A stretch of DNA of 21,039 nucleotides from CAZWSX01 sp964636985. Its GTDB lineage: Bacteria; Planctomycetota; Planctomycetia; Pirellulales; Pirellulaceae. The stretch spans positions 1-21,039 of the forward strand of contig CAZWSX010000059.1 of NCBI GenBank assembly GCA_964636985.1, read 5' to 3'. Position numbers and translations under genes: made by a program. Shown here piece after piece: positions 7,760 through 15,722 of the stretch; within the stretch, counting starts at the first letter, position 1, and each line of letters starts with the position of its first letter. The notes below the pieces were generated by a model. It saw only the letters and a program-made list of their open reading frames with translations, did no database searches and was not told where the DNA came from.

Positions 7760-8212
7760 CTACGACGGGCGATCGGGGAAGGCTTCTCGAATCAGGCGTT
7801 TGATCGCCTCGCGATCGCTCGACGCATAGGTGAGCACGCGCGAGCCCGCGTTGATCAGCAGCGCGGCCAGGTAGGCCATCGCCAGATGCGCGATCCCGAG
7901 GCCCATGCCCGCCGCGAGTTTTCCGATTCCCAGCGTCTGCGTCGGCTGCCCTTCCTGCATCGAAGGGATCGTGATCTTCAGCTCTTCGGCGCCGAGCACC
8001 TCGGCCCATTGCGAGACGATCGTCTGCGCCTCGAGCGGGTGAGCCATCCCCCACCAGATCCGCCCGATCAACCACAAGATGTACCACGCGCCCACAATCA
8101 TCAAGCCAATGCCAAAGAGCGTCGACAAGACCTTCGAGACCGACGAACTCGACGGAATCAAGTTCGCCGTAGGATCGGCGCCGGCTTCAGAAGGATTGCG
8201 ATACTCTTGCAT
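7760..8212 (-). CDS. Two-span membrane protein, unknown function
   Basis: The 150-residue product has a short polar N-terminus, a hydrophobic tryptophan-rich segment at about 29-51, an exposed stretch of some 45 residues, and a second hydrophobic segment at about 97-122. The C-terminal tail is charged. I recognise no family. ATG 8212 is chosen with GAGG about 12 bases upstream; an in-frame TTG/ATG-type start further up (to 8242) is possible but adds an odd extension. It lies 84 bases upstream of the esterase on the same strand, so it might head that operon, although the gap could hold a separate promoter. It diverges from carB. Confidence 0.8.
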   Translation of the reverse strand: MQEYRNPSEAGADPTANLIPSSSSVSKVLSTLFGIGLMIVGAWYILWLIGRIWWGMAHPLEAQTIVSQWAEVLGAEELKITIPSMQEGQPTQTLGIGKLAAGMGLGIAHLAMAYLAALLINAGSRVLTYASSDREAIKRLIREAFPDRPS

Positions 8213-8444
8213 GGCGGAACCTCGACTCGCTAGGAGCAACATGGTCCGGTTTACTGCTCACTCTCCATTCTTTCCCATTCCGCGTGACAGTGGGGGCCGC
8301 AGCAACCCGACGGGAGGAGATTTTCCTGATGTCAGGCGCCGGCGAGTTGAGCTGTACCAAATGAAGCGGTGTGGTATCTGCGTTTTTTTCCGGCGAGAGC
8401 GCCTCCACATGGCAGTAAGTTCGCGCTCCCAAAGCTCCTCGCTT

Positions 8445-8460
8445 CGCGAAAAGTTTCGCG
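8445..8460. repeat. Short perfect inverted repeat in the carB leader
   Basis: CGCGAAA and TTTCGCG are separated by two bases, giving a near-perfect 16-base palindrome. The loop is too short for a good hairpin, so an operator for a dimeric regulator is more likely than an RNA fold. It may equally be chance. Confidence 0.4.
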
Positions 8461-8568
8461 CAGATTTCTGTTTTGTGATCTTTCAAACCGCGACATTTCC
8501 GCGGCCCGCTCCTCCGCCCCCTTGCATCAGCGAACCACCGTGGTACGCTCGGGAAATTTTGCACATAA

Positions 8569-8588
8569 CGCGAAGGGCGACCTTCGCG
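8569..8588 (+). promoter_or_regulatory. GNRA-capped hairpin in the carB leader
   Basis: CGCGAAGG (8569-8576) pairs perfectly with CCTTCGCG (8581-8588) around a GCGA tetraloop, a stable GNRA-type loop in RNA. It lies 88 bases before the carB start. No T run follows, so it is not an ordinary terminator. A regulatory role is inference. Confidence 0.4.
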
Positions 8589-8676
8589 ATGCTGAATGTT
8601 TTACCTTTGTCCGACAACTGCGTGACGATTCGCCCCGCAAGGCTCGTCGCTCCTCTCTCCAAGGAAACTAGCCGCC

Positions 8677-11600
8677 GTGCCCCGACGCGACGACCTCAAG
8701 AAAATTCTGCTCATTGGCTCCGGACCGATCGTTATTGGACAAGCGTGCGAGTTCGATTACTCGGGCACGCAAGCCTGCAAAGCATTGCGGGAAGAGGGTT
8801 ATGAAGTCGTGCTGGTCAACTCGAACCCAGCCACGATCATGACCGACCCCAACATGGCCGATCGCACCTACATCGAGCCCCTCACGTGGGAAACGGTCGC
8901 CAAAGTCATCGAGAAAGAGCGCCCCTGTGCCGTCCTTCCAACGCTCGGCGGGCAAACAGGTCTCAACATCGCGATGGACCTCGACCGTCACGGGGTCCTC
9001 AAGAAGTTCAACTGCGAGATGCTCGGCGCGAACGCCAAAGTCATCGCCAAGGCCGAAGAGCGCGAACAGTTCAAGCGCGCCATGGAGAAAATCGGCCTCG
9101 AAGTCTGCCGCGGCGAAACGGTGAAGACCGTCGAACATGCCCGCAAAGTTCTGGCCGACGTCGGGCTGCCGTGCGTGGTCCGCCCCAGCTTCACGATGGG
9201 CGGCTCGGGCTCGTCGATCGCCTACAACAAGGAAGAGTTCGACATGCTGGTGCGGCGCGGGCTCGACCTTTCGCCTGTCACCGAAGTGCTGATCGAAGAA
9301 TCGGCGCTGGGCTGGAAAGAATACGAGATGGAGGTGATGCGCGACCGCGAAGATAACGTCGTGATCATCTGCTCGATCGAGAACTTCGACCCCCTCGGCG
9401 TGCACACCGGCGACTCGATCACTGTCGCCCCCGCCCAAACGCTGACCGACAAAGAGTATCAGCGAATGCGCGATGCCAGCCTGGCCGTCATTCGCGAAAT
9501 CGGCGTTGAGACCGGTGGATCAAATATTCAATTCGCGATCCATCCCAAGAACGGCCGGATGATCGTGATCGAAATGAATCCGCGCGTCAGCCGCAGTTCG
9601 GCACTCGCGAGCAAGGCGACCGGCTTCCCGATCGCCAAAATCGCGGCCAAGCTCGCCATCGGCTATAGCCTCCACGAATTGGGCAACGATATCACACGCA
9701 AGACGAAGGCCTGCTTCGAACCGGCCATCGACTACGTCGTTACCAAGATCCCGCGTTTCGCCTTCGAGAAGTTCCCCGAAGCCGACGCCACGCTGATGAC
9801 GCAGATGAAGAGCGTGGGCGAAACGATGGCCATCGGTCGAACGTTCAAGGAATCGTTCCAAAAGGCTCTTCGCGGCCTGGAGACCGGCAACTTCGGTTTC
9901 GGCTGCGATAGCAAGGACCTGTGGGGCACTGCCAATCAGCCGTCGATCGACGAAATCCGAACCAAGCTCTCGGTGCCCACAGCCGATCGCGTGCCGTACA
10001 TCCGCTACGCGATCAAGGCCGGTATGAGCATCGACGAGATTTACCGGCTCTCGGCGATCGACCCATGGTTCCTCGATCAGCTATTCGAAATCGTCGAGAC
10101 CGAAGAGCACCTGCGCAAAATCGGCTCGCTCGAAGATTGCTCGACCGCCGACCTGCGGAGGGCCAAGCGATACGGATTTTCCGACCGGCAACTAGCAACA
10201 ATTTTCGGCACGACCGAAATGGATGTGCGTGCCGAACGTAAGCGACGTGGCATTATCCCCACCTACAAGTCGGTCGATACCTGCGCCGCGGAGTTCGAGG
10301 CCTACACGCCGTACTTCTACAGCACCTACGAAGAAGAAGACGAGACGCCCCCCAAACAGCCCGGCCAAAAACGCGTGATGATCCTGGGCGGCGGTCCTAA
10401 CCGGATCGGCCAGGGGATCGAGTTCGATTACTGCTGCTGCCACGCCAGCTTCGCGCTGCGCGAACTCGGTATCCAGTCGGTGATGGTGAACTCGAATCCC
10501 GAGACCGTCAGCACCGACTACGACACCAGCGATCTCCTCTTCTTCGAGCCCCTCACGGTCGAAGACGTCCTCAACATCTGCGACCGGATCAACCCCGACG
10601 GCGTGATCGTTCAGTTCGGCGGCCAGACGCCCCTTAACCTTTCGCGCGCGCTCCATACCGCCGGCGTGCCGATCATTGGCACGAGTGTCGATACCATTGA
10701 AGCTGCCGAAGACCGCGAGAAGTTCAAGCACTTCCTCGAACGACTCGGTCTCCAGCAACCCGCCAACGGCATCGCCCGGACGAGCGAAGAAGCTCGTGGC
10801 GAAATGCTCAAAATCGGCTTCCCCAACCTGGTGCGACCGAGCTTCGTCCTCGGCGGCCGAGCCATGGAGATTTGCTACGACGAGGCACAGTTCGCCAAGT
10901 TTACCGCCGAAGCCTTCTTGGTAGCGGCGGGCCAGCCTGTTCTGATCGACCGCTTCCTCGAAGATGCCACCGAAGTCGACGTCGACTGCCTTTCCGACGG
11001 GACCGATGTGATCATCGCCGGCGTCATGGAGCACATCGAAGAAGCGGGCATCCACTCGGGCGACTCGTGCTGTGCGATTCCCCCGTACAGCTTGCCGGGT
11101 CCGGTGGTTCAAGAAATCAAGCGGGCCACCATCGCGATGGCCCGCGACCTGAAGGTCATCGGCCTGATGAACGTTCAGTTCGCCGTGAAACGCGAAGACG
11201 GCCGCCCGACGGTGTACGTGCTAGAAGTGAATCCTCGCGCCAGCCGCACGGTTCCGTTCGTCGCCAAGGCGACGGGCGTTCCGCTGGCCAAGCTCGCCGC
11301 CAAGGTGATGGTCGGCAAGACGCTCAAGGAACTGGGGATCACCAGCGATCCGATTCCGGCCTACGTCTCGGTGAAGGAAAGCGTCTTCCCGTTCCGCAAG
11401 TTCGCGGGCGTCGACATCGTCCTCGGCCCCGAAATGAAGAGCACCGGCGAAGTGATGGGCGTGAGCGAGCGTTTTTCAATGGCGTTCGCCAAGGCACAAC
11501 TTGGCGCTGGCGTCTATTTACCCAAAGAGCCCGGCCGCATCTTTATTAGTGTCACCAGCCGCCACAAGGAATCGGTAGTCGATCTGGGCCGGCGCCTTGT

Positions 11601-11931
11601 CGCGCTTGGACACAAACTGGTGGCAACCGAAGGGACGGCGCGCCGCCTGGAAGAAGGTGGCATTCCCGTCGATCGAGTGAAGAAGCTTTCCGAGGGCCGC
11701 CCGAACATCCTTGATTACCTAAACAACAAGGATGTCGCGCTGGTCCTCAACACCCCGAGCGGCAAGGGCGCCCGCACCGACGAAGGAAAGATTCGCGCAG
11801 CCGCGGTGCAAGCTGGTGTGCCGTGCATCACGACCATTCAAGGCGCGGAAGCTGCCGTCAAAGCGATGGAAGCCCTCCGCGTCGAAGAGATGGAAGTCGA
11901 AGCGCTGCAGGATCGGTTCCCGCCGACGTAA
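8677..11931 (+). CDS. carB: Carbamoyl-phosphate synthase, large subunit
   Basis: CarB makes carbamoyl phosphate from bicarbonate, two ATP and ammonia passed from the glutaminase subunit CarA, feeding pyrimidine and arginine synthesis in the cytoplasm. The 1084-residue product is near the usual length (about 1073) and has the expected halves: a first half starting ILLIGSGPIVIGQACEFDYS (10-29), a middle oligomerisation region, and a second half starting ILGGGPNRIGQGIEFDYC near 570, each with an ATP-grasp fold. The C-terminal methylglyoxal-synthase-like allosteric domain (about 950-1075) keeps ATEGTA, KLSEGRPNI and LNTPSGKG, the positions that bind regulators in the E. coli enzyme. An acidic insert EEEDETPPKQ joins the halves. 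Start is GTG 8677, with AAGGA about 11 bases upstream; there is no better in-frame start. No carA lies in the window. It converges on the 46-residue gene with an 8-base gap. Confidence 0.98.
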   Translation: MPRRDDLKKILLIGSGPIVIGQACEFDYSGTQACKALREEGYEVVLVNSNPATIMTDPNMADRTYIEPLTWETVAKVIEKERPCAVLPTLGGQTGLNIAMDLDRHGVLKKFNCEMLGANAKVIAKAEEREQFKRAMEKIGLEVCRGETVKTVEHARKVLADVGLPCVVRPSFTMGGSGSSIAYNKEEFDMLVRRGLDLSPVTEVLIEESALGWKEYEMEVMRDREDNVVIICSIENFDPLGVHTGDSITVAPAQTLTDKEYQRMRDASLAVIREIGVETGGSNIQFAIHPKNGRMIVIEMNPRVSRSSALASKATGFPIAKIAAKLAIGYSLHELGNDITRKTKACFEPAIDYVVTKIPRFAFEKFPEADATLMTQMKSVGETMAIGRTFKESFQKALRGLETGNFGFGCDSKDLWGTANQPSIDEIRTKLSVPTADRVPYIRYAIKAGMSIDEIYRLSAIDPWFLDQLFEIVETEEHLRKIGSLEDCSTADLRRAKRYGFSDRQLATIFGTTEMDVRAERKRRGIIPTYKSVDTCAAEFEAYTPYFYSTYEEEDETPPKQPGQKRVMILGGGPNRIGQGIEFDYCCCHASFALRELGIQSVMVNSNPETVSTDYDTSDLLFFEPLTVEDVLNICDRINPDGVIVQFGGQTPLNLSRALHTAGVPIIGTSVDTIEAAEDREKFKHFLERLGLQQPANGIARTSEEARGEMLKIGFPNLVRPSFVLGGRAMEICYDEAQFAKFTAEAFLVAAGQPVLIDRFLEDATEVDVDCLSDGTDVIIAGVMEHIEEAGIHSGDSCCAIPPYSLPGPVVQEIKRATIAMARDLKVIGLMNVQFAVKREDGRPTVYVLEVNPRASRTVPFVAKATGVPLAKLAAKVMVGKTLKELGITSDPIPAYVSVKESVFPFRKFAGVDIVLGPEMKSTGEVMGVSERFSMAFAKAQLGAGVYLPKEPGRIFISVTSRHKESVVDLGRRLVALGHKLVATEGTARRLEEGGIPVDRVKKLSEGRPNILDYLNNKDVALVLNTPSGKGARTDEGKIRAAAVQAGVPCITTIQGAEAAVKAMEALRVEEMEVEALQDRFPPT

Positions 11932-11939
11932 GGCAAAAT

Positions 11940-12080
11940 CTATTTAGGTTGTCCCTGCTTGTGCGTCGTTTCGCGGCGCACTTCCTGGCGCGTACGCGTT
12001 TTCTGCCGCGTGATCTTCTGGCCGTCTTTGGTGGAATTCTTTGCGGCCTCGCGATCGGCTTGTTTGTTTTGCTTGGTCAT
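11940..12080 (-). CDS. Very small basic protein (46 residues), unknown function
   Basis: MTKQNKQADREAAKNSTK begins a 46-residue product with 14 Lys/Arg against 5 Asp/Glu, no cysteine and no aromatic residue. It should be disordered when free and could bind nucleic acid, which is inference. The start is strongly supported by AAGGAGA seven bases before ATG 12080; the longer in-frame reading to 12266 has no such signal and a different composition. It diverges from the 72-residue gene across 135 bases and converges on carB. I recognise no family, and automatic annotation may skip it for length. Confidence 0.72.
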   Translation of the reverse strand: MTKQNKQADREAAKNSTKDGQKITRQKTRTRQEVRRETTHKQGQPK

Positions 12081-12215
12081 AGCGCGTCTCCTTGATATTT
12101 GATGGCTTGCGAACAACACTCGCAAACCACATACCGAGGCCGCATGGTCCCTTGGAAGGGCATGGGCTTTGCTCGTTTCATCCAAGCTCCAACGTTCACA
12201 TTGGGAGGAAAAGCC

Positions 12216-12434
12216 ATGTCTAAGAAAACGGGTAGCGACAAGCCTAAGAGCACCAACAAGAAGCATTCAGCGCACGAAGAAGGGGCGCCAGTCGAGCGTT
12301 ATCGCGGCGAAATCACCGATGGCTCGCGCGTAGGCGATCCTGGCGATCTTGAAGAAGAAACGTTAGACCGCGACGCACCATTCAATAAGTCGTACGGTAC
12401 GCGGGATGAAAACGGCTCGGAGCGTCGACGATAA
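12216..12434 (+). CDS. Small hydrophilic protein (72 residues), unknown function
   Basis: The product begins MSKKTGSDKPKSTNKKHSAH: a lysine-rich first 20 residues, then an acidic middle (about 21-52, including DLEEETLDRD) and a basic RRR end. There is no membrane segment and only one Phe and two Tyr, so it is probably disordered. GGGAGGAA lies six to seven bases before ATG 12216, a strong ribosome binding site; an in-frame start at 12099 would add a tail without such support. It diverges from the 46-residue gene, so the two may share a promoter region. No family recognised. Confidence 0.75.
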   Translation: MSKKTGSDKPKSTNKKHSAHEEGAPVERYRGEITDGSRVGDPGDLEEETLDRDAPFNKSYGTRDENGSERRR

Positions 12435-12455
12435 ACGCGCGCGATCAATTGGCAA

Positions 12456-12484
12456 CCAACGTGCCCCATCGAACAGCACGTTGG
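12456..12484. terminator. Inverted repeat between convergent genes, possible bidirectional terminator
   Basis: CCAACGTGC (12456-12464) and GCACGTTGG (12476-12484) form a perfect 9-base-pair stem with an 11-base loop. It lies between the ends of the 72-residue gene and the DUF1501 gene, the natural place for a shared terminator. Neither side has a clear T run, so the call is tentative. Confidence 0.45.
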
Positions 12485-12529
12485 CCGATCAGCAGCGAGA
12501 AGTACCACGGACGGGAAAGTTCGTGCTAC

Positions 12530-13942
12530 CTACGCCAGGATCTCGGGAATCACATGGCCGGCGATATCTGTCAGGCGGAAGTCGCGCCCCTGGTAACGGT
12601 ACGTAAGCCGCAAATGGTCGATGCCCAACAGTTGCAGCATCGTGGCATGTAGATCGTTCACGTGGACTTTGTTCTCGACGGCAAAATAACCGAAGTCGTC
12701 GGTGTTGCCATACGTCATGCCACCTTTGATGCCGCCGCCGGCCAGCCACATCGAAAAGCCGTTCATGTGGTGGTCGCGGCCGTTGCCTTGAGCCATGGGC
12801 GTGCGGCCGAACTCGGTGCCGAAGACGATCAGCGTGTCATCGAGCATGCCGCGCTGCCGCAGATCCGTGATCAGCGCCGCCGTGGCTTGGTCGACTTCTT
12901 TTGCGGTGCCGGCGCTGTGGTCTTTCACGGCCCCGTGGTGGTCCCAGTCGCGGTGATAGAGTTGGACGAAGCGGGCGCCGCGTTCGCAAAGGCGGCGAGC
13001 CAGCAAGCAGTTGGCGCCGAACGAGCCATCGCCTCCCTGCGTTCCGTACATGTCGAGGACTTCCTTTGGCTCGTCTTTGAAGTTCACCAGATCAGGCACG
13101 CCCGACTGCATCTTGAAGGCGAGTTCGTACTGAGCGATGCGGGTAGCGATTTCCGGATCGTTGATCGCTTCGTCTTCCAGCTTGTTGAGCGCGGCGGCGG
13201 TATCAACCACGTCGCGCTGGCGCTGCTCATTGATTCCAGCGGGGTTGTTCACATAGAGAACGGCGTCTCCCTTGCTGCGGAACTGCACCCCTTGGTACTT
13301 GCTCGGAATGAAACCCGAGTGCCACTGCCGCGCGGCAATCGGCTGCGCCTGGCCGAACTTGCCGGTCGAAACCAGCACGACAAAGCCTGGCAGATTTTCC
13401 GCCTCGCTCCCCAATCCGTATTGCAGCCACGAGCCCATCGATGGCCGGCCCGGCACCATCGAACCCGTGTTCATGTAGGTATGGGCGGGGTCGTGATTGA
13501 TCGCTTCGGTGTGCATCGAGCGGATGATGCACAAGTCGTCGGCGGCCTTGGCGCCTAGTTCGGGAAAGATCGAACTGAATTCGATGCCCGACTTGCCCCA
13601 CTTTTTGAACTCGTGCTGCGGCCCAAAGCAGTTCAACTTCTGCCCTTGCAGCTGTGCGATTTGCTGGCCCTTGGTGATCGACTCGGGCATCGGCTTGCCG
13701 TGCATCTCGGCCAGCTTTGGCTTGGGGTCCCACGTTTCGAGATGGCTCATCCCGCCTGCCATGTAAAGCCAGATCACCCGCTTGGCTTTCGGGACAAAGT
13801 GGTACTGCGGCAGCACTCCGCGCGGCTTGTCTTCGGCGCGGCCGGTCTTTTGGCCCGCCAGCAGCGATGCCAGCGCAAGGGCCCCGATGCCGTGCGAAGA
13901 ACGCCTCAAAAACGCCCGCCGTGCGAGTTGCGTATCAAGCAT
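12530..13942 (-). CDS. DUF1501 family protein, Tat-exported
   Basis: DUF1501 proteins are exported members of the alkaline-phosphatase/sulfatase-like superfamily, abundant in planctomycetes and of uncertain activity. This 470-residue product has a twin-arginine signal (ARRAFLRR at 7-14 followed by a hydrophobic Ala/Leu stretch). Family marks are IWLYMAGGMSHLETWDPKP near the start of the mature protein, SMHTEAINHDPAHTYMNTGS, GRPSMGSWLQYGLG, and near the end the run VFGTEFGRTPMAQ then RDHHMNGFSMWLAGGG. Start is uncertain: ATG 13942 puts the signal at the very N-terminus; ATG 13951 and ATG 13990 are in frame and none has a good Shine-Dalgarno. Such genes usually sit beside a DUF1549/DUF1553 cytochrome gene; none is next to this one. 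Confidence 0.93.
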   Translation of the reverse strand: MLDTQLARRAFLRRSSHGIGALALASLLAGQKTGRAEDKPRGVLPQYHFVPKAKRVIWLYMAGGMSHLETWDPKPKLAEMHGKPMPESITKGQQIAQLQGQKLNCFGPQHEFKKWGKSGIEFSSIFPELGAKAADDLCIIRSMHTEAINHDPAHTYMNTGSMVPGRPSMGSWLQYGLGSEAENLPGFVVLVSTGKFGQAQPIAARQWHSGFIPSKYQGVQFRSKGDAVLYVNNPAGINEQRQRDVVDTAAALNKLEDEAINDPEIATRIAQYELAFKMQSGVPDLVNFKDEPKEVLDMYGTQGGDGSFGANCLLARRLCERGARFVQLYHRDWDHHGAVKDHSAGTAKEVDQATAALITDLRQRGMLDDTLIVFGTEFGRTPMAQGNGRDHHMNGFSMWLAGGGIKGGMTYGNTDDFGYFAVENKVHVNDLHATMLQLLGIDHLRLTYRYQGRDFRLTDIAGHVIPEILA

Positions 13943-14064
13943 GTGTGCCATCCAGCGAAGTACCAAAGGTCGCGGGCCATCCAGGTTCATTGGCCCAACA
14001 AGCTATGATAATCGGTGCAGTCGCCGTTTTTCCAGCTTGGGAAACCCGCGGGGGAGTTTTGCCG

Positions 14065-14877
14065 ATGTCCGATTCCGAGCTATTCGCGGTTATGCGGACC
14101 AGCGACACCCCAATTCCGACGGCAAATCTCTCGCCGATTGTCGCACCTGCATGTGGCGACGTTGCCAGCGACGTAGCGATGCGGCTCAGCCGTTACCCTT
14201 ATTGGATGGTTCGAAAGGCGACGCCCGAAATTGCAAAAAACGTTCTCAAGGCGTGCATCGCTGCCAATGTTGAAGCAGAGCTCATCGGCGAGCAGCAAGT
14301 AATCGACCCGCCCGAAGTAGTCCCCGTGGCTCGCTTGGAGCCACAGCCCACCGGCTTTTTTGTCCTCGTGAAGCGGCAGCCGCTGTTCATCAAGTGGAGC
14401 GAACTGATTGCCATCGATGCCTACGAGTCCGGCCAGGACAAGGTGACCGAAGTCAAAGCGCCCGAGGCGGACGTGCAGCCTTATCACCGCTACGGATTGC
14501 AAATCTCGCATCCGACGCCCACGCGGAATGCCATGGTTGTCGAGTGGCATCCGCGCGCAGAACTCGTTTGCTTCGATCCGTGGCTGACGCTCCGCATCGA
14601 CGCCGAAACGTTCCCATTTGCCTCCTGCGGCCTCCCCGTTGCGTCCTCGCGGCAACTCAGTCTGGTGACTCTTCTCAAGACGATTCAAGAACGTGCGCCT
14701 CACGCCGACACCCAGTTCGCCATTGTTCAAGCTCAACCCGGCAAGGCGATGGGACTTCCGCGCTTGCTCTCGACCTTCCCCTTCACCCCCAACCTGGCTT
14801 GGCGACTGACACGCGTTTTCCGCGCCGCCGCCAACGGCAACGGGCCGTTGGCAGGACGTGTTCCCACCTCGCACTAA
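14065..14877 (+). CDS. Uncharacterised 270-residue protein
   Basis: I recognise no named family. The product has no signal peptide or membrane span, so it is probably cytoplasmic. Residues about 40-75 (RLSRYPYWMVRKATPEIAKN and on) read like a small alpha/beta module, followed by a Pro-rich hinge (about 76-95) and a beta-rich part with IKWSELIAIDAYES near 112-125 and a later segment around EWHPRAELVCFDPW. I have an impression of planctomycete proteins that pair a short alpha/beta domain with a strand ending in a W-x-E/R-L-I-A motif, but cannot name one. ATG 14065 is preferred because GGGGGAG lies nine bases upstream; the open frame continues upstream to 13717, antisense to the DUF1501 gene, which is a shadow. 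It diverges from DUF1501. Confidence 0.85.
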   Translation: MSDSELFAVMRTSDTPIPTANLSPIVAPACGDVASDVAMRLSRYPYWMVRKATPEIAKNVLKACIAANVEAELIGEQQVIDPPEVVPVARLEPQPTGFFVLVKRQPLFIKWSELIAIDAYESGQDKVTEVKAPEADVQPYHRYGLQISHPTPTRNAMVVEWHPRAELVCFDPWLTLRIDAETFPFASCGLPVASSRQLSLVTLLKTIQERAPHADTQFAIVQAQPGKAMGLPRLLSTFPFTPNLAWRLTRVFRAAANGNGPLAGRVPTSH

Positions 14878-14977
14878 CGGTTCATCACTATGACGGCGCC
14901 TGCTTAGTCAAATCGACTACATCTTAAGCGCAGCCGAGCTGGCTCACTCTTGCTTCGGCGAGCAACAGCAAACCCTT

Positions 14978-14990
14978 GTGATTGAATCAC
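14978..14990. repeat. Small palindrome upstream of the PDZ gene
   Basis: GTGATT-G-AATCAC is a perfect 6+1+6 inverted repeat, 129 bases before the PDZ-protein start. Size and symmetry would suit an operator, but there is no second copy in the gap, so chance is possible. Confidence 0.3.
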
Positions 14991-15118
14991 TTACATCGCT
15001 TGCGATGCTGGCCCACAGCTATTGGCACTGTCGGTGCAATCGCTACTGTCATCGACCGCACGATTGGCCAAGGTGGCGAAAGCGGAAGCCGGTCGAGCGA
15101 CATTCCGGGGGAGATGCA

Positions 15119-15559
15119 ATGAAGACCATCCACAACATTTTGGCCAGCTTGGTTTTGGTTTTAGGAATCGCTTCGCTAGGCGGCGTCGCCCAAGCACAAC
15201 AGCCATTCCTGCGGCCCCAGTTAGTGCCGCCAACCCAAACTGTGAAATTGGGCATCCGCGGCCATTTTGACTTCGCCGAGGGCATGCACGTGGAGCAGGT
15301 GATGCGGCACTCGATCGCGTCGCGCATGGGGCTGGAACCGGGCGACGTCATTGTCAGCATCAACGGTCGCCGCCTGCGGACCGAGAACGACTACTTCCGC
15401 CAACTGAGCAACAGCGGAAACTGGCTTCGCGTAGGAGTTCTCGACGTCCGATCGGGCCGAGTCATCGAGCGATCGGCGCGGTTGCAAAACCAATGGGACG
15501 ACGACCGCTGGCACGACCACGACCACAACCATGGTCATCGCTTCCCCATTGAGGGCTAG
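15119..15559 (+). CDS. Secreted PDZ-domain protein with histidine/aspartate-rich tail
   Basis: The 146-residue product has a clean signal peptide (1-26, ending GGVAQA). A single PDZ domain fills about 43-115, with the typical core SRMGLEPGDVIVSINGRRLR (68-87); PDZ domains bind peptide ends and often guide periplasmic proteases, but no protease domain is attached. The tail DDDRWHDHDHNHGH (127-140) has five histidines and five aspartates, a likely metal-binding patch (inference). GGGGGAG a few bases before ATG 15119 supports the start. Upstream in-frame codons back to 14978 lack such a signal. It is followed on the same strand by another small secreted protein after 163 bases. Confidence 0.88.
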   Translation: MKTIHNILASLVLVLGIASLGGVAQAQQPFLRPQLVPPTQTVKLGIRGHFDFAEGMHVEQVMRHSIASRMGLEPGDVIVSINGRRLRTENDYFRQLSNSGNWLRVGVLDVRSGRVIERSARLQNQWDDDRWHDHDHNHGHRFPIEG

Positions 15560-15722
15560 CGAACGCTCAATCCGTGACCGCCGGCCGGCACCTCCGCGCC
15601 TTTGCAAAAACTTCCATTTTCGACGCCCCATCCCGTGTGCTACTCACCAGCTACGGGAAGTAAGAAATGGTGCTAGCACCCTCCCTGGGGTCGCGGGCAA
15701 ACACTTTGAGGAGCGTCGCCCG

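Larger units (their letters stand above)
8213..8676. other. Divergent intergenic region and carB leader
   Basis: These 464 bases lie between the small membrane protein (minus) and carB (plus), and should carry promoters for both. I find no supported gene. Two compact inverted repeats are present: CGCGAAA-AG-TTTCGCG at 8445-8460, and an 8-base-pair hairpin with GCGA loop at 8569-8588. Open frames crossing the region on either strand have shadow-like composition. Confidence 0.55.

Noticed and set aside
7106..8233. Plus-strand open frame of 375 codons antisense to the esterase and membrane protein genes
   Set aside because: It spans two minus-strand genes with clear starts and motifs; its product is Arg/His-rich and unstructured-looking.
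10192..11112. Minus-strand open frame of 306 codons inside carB
   Set aside because: carB is intact and certain here; the antisense frame is a codon-bias shadow.
13717..14064. Possible N-terminal extension of the 270-residue protein
   Set aside because: The extension is antisense to the DUF1501 start and Arg-rich; a ribosome binding site supports ATG 14065 instead.
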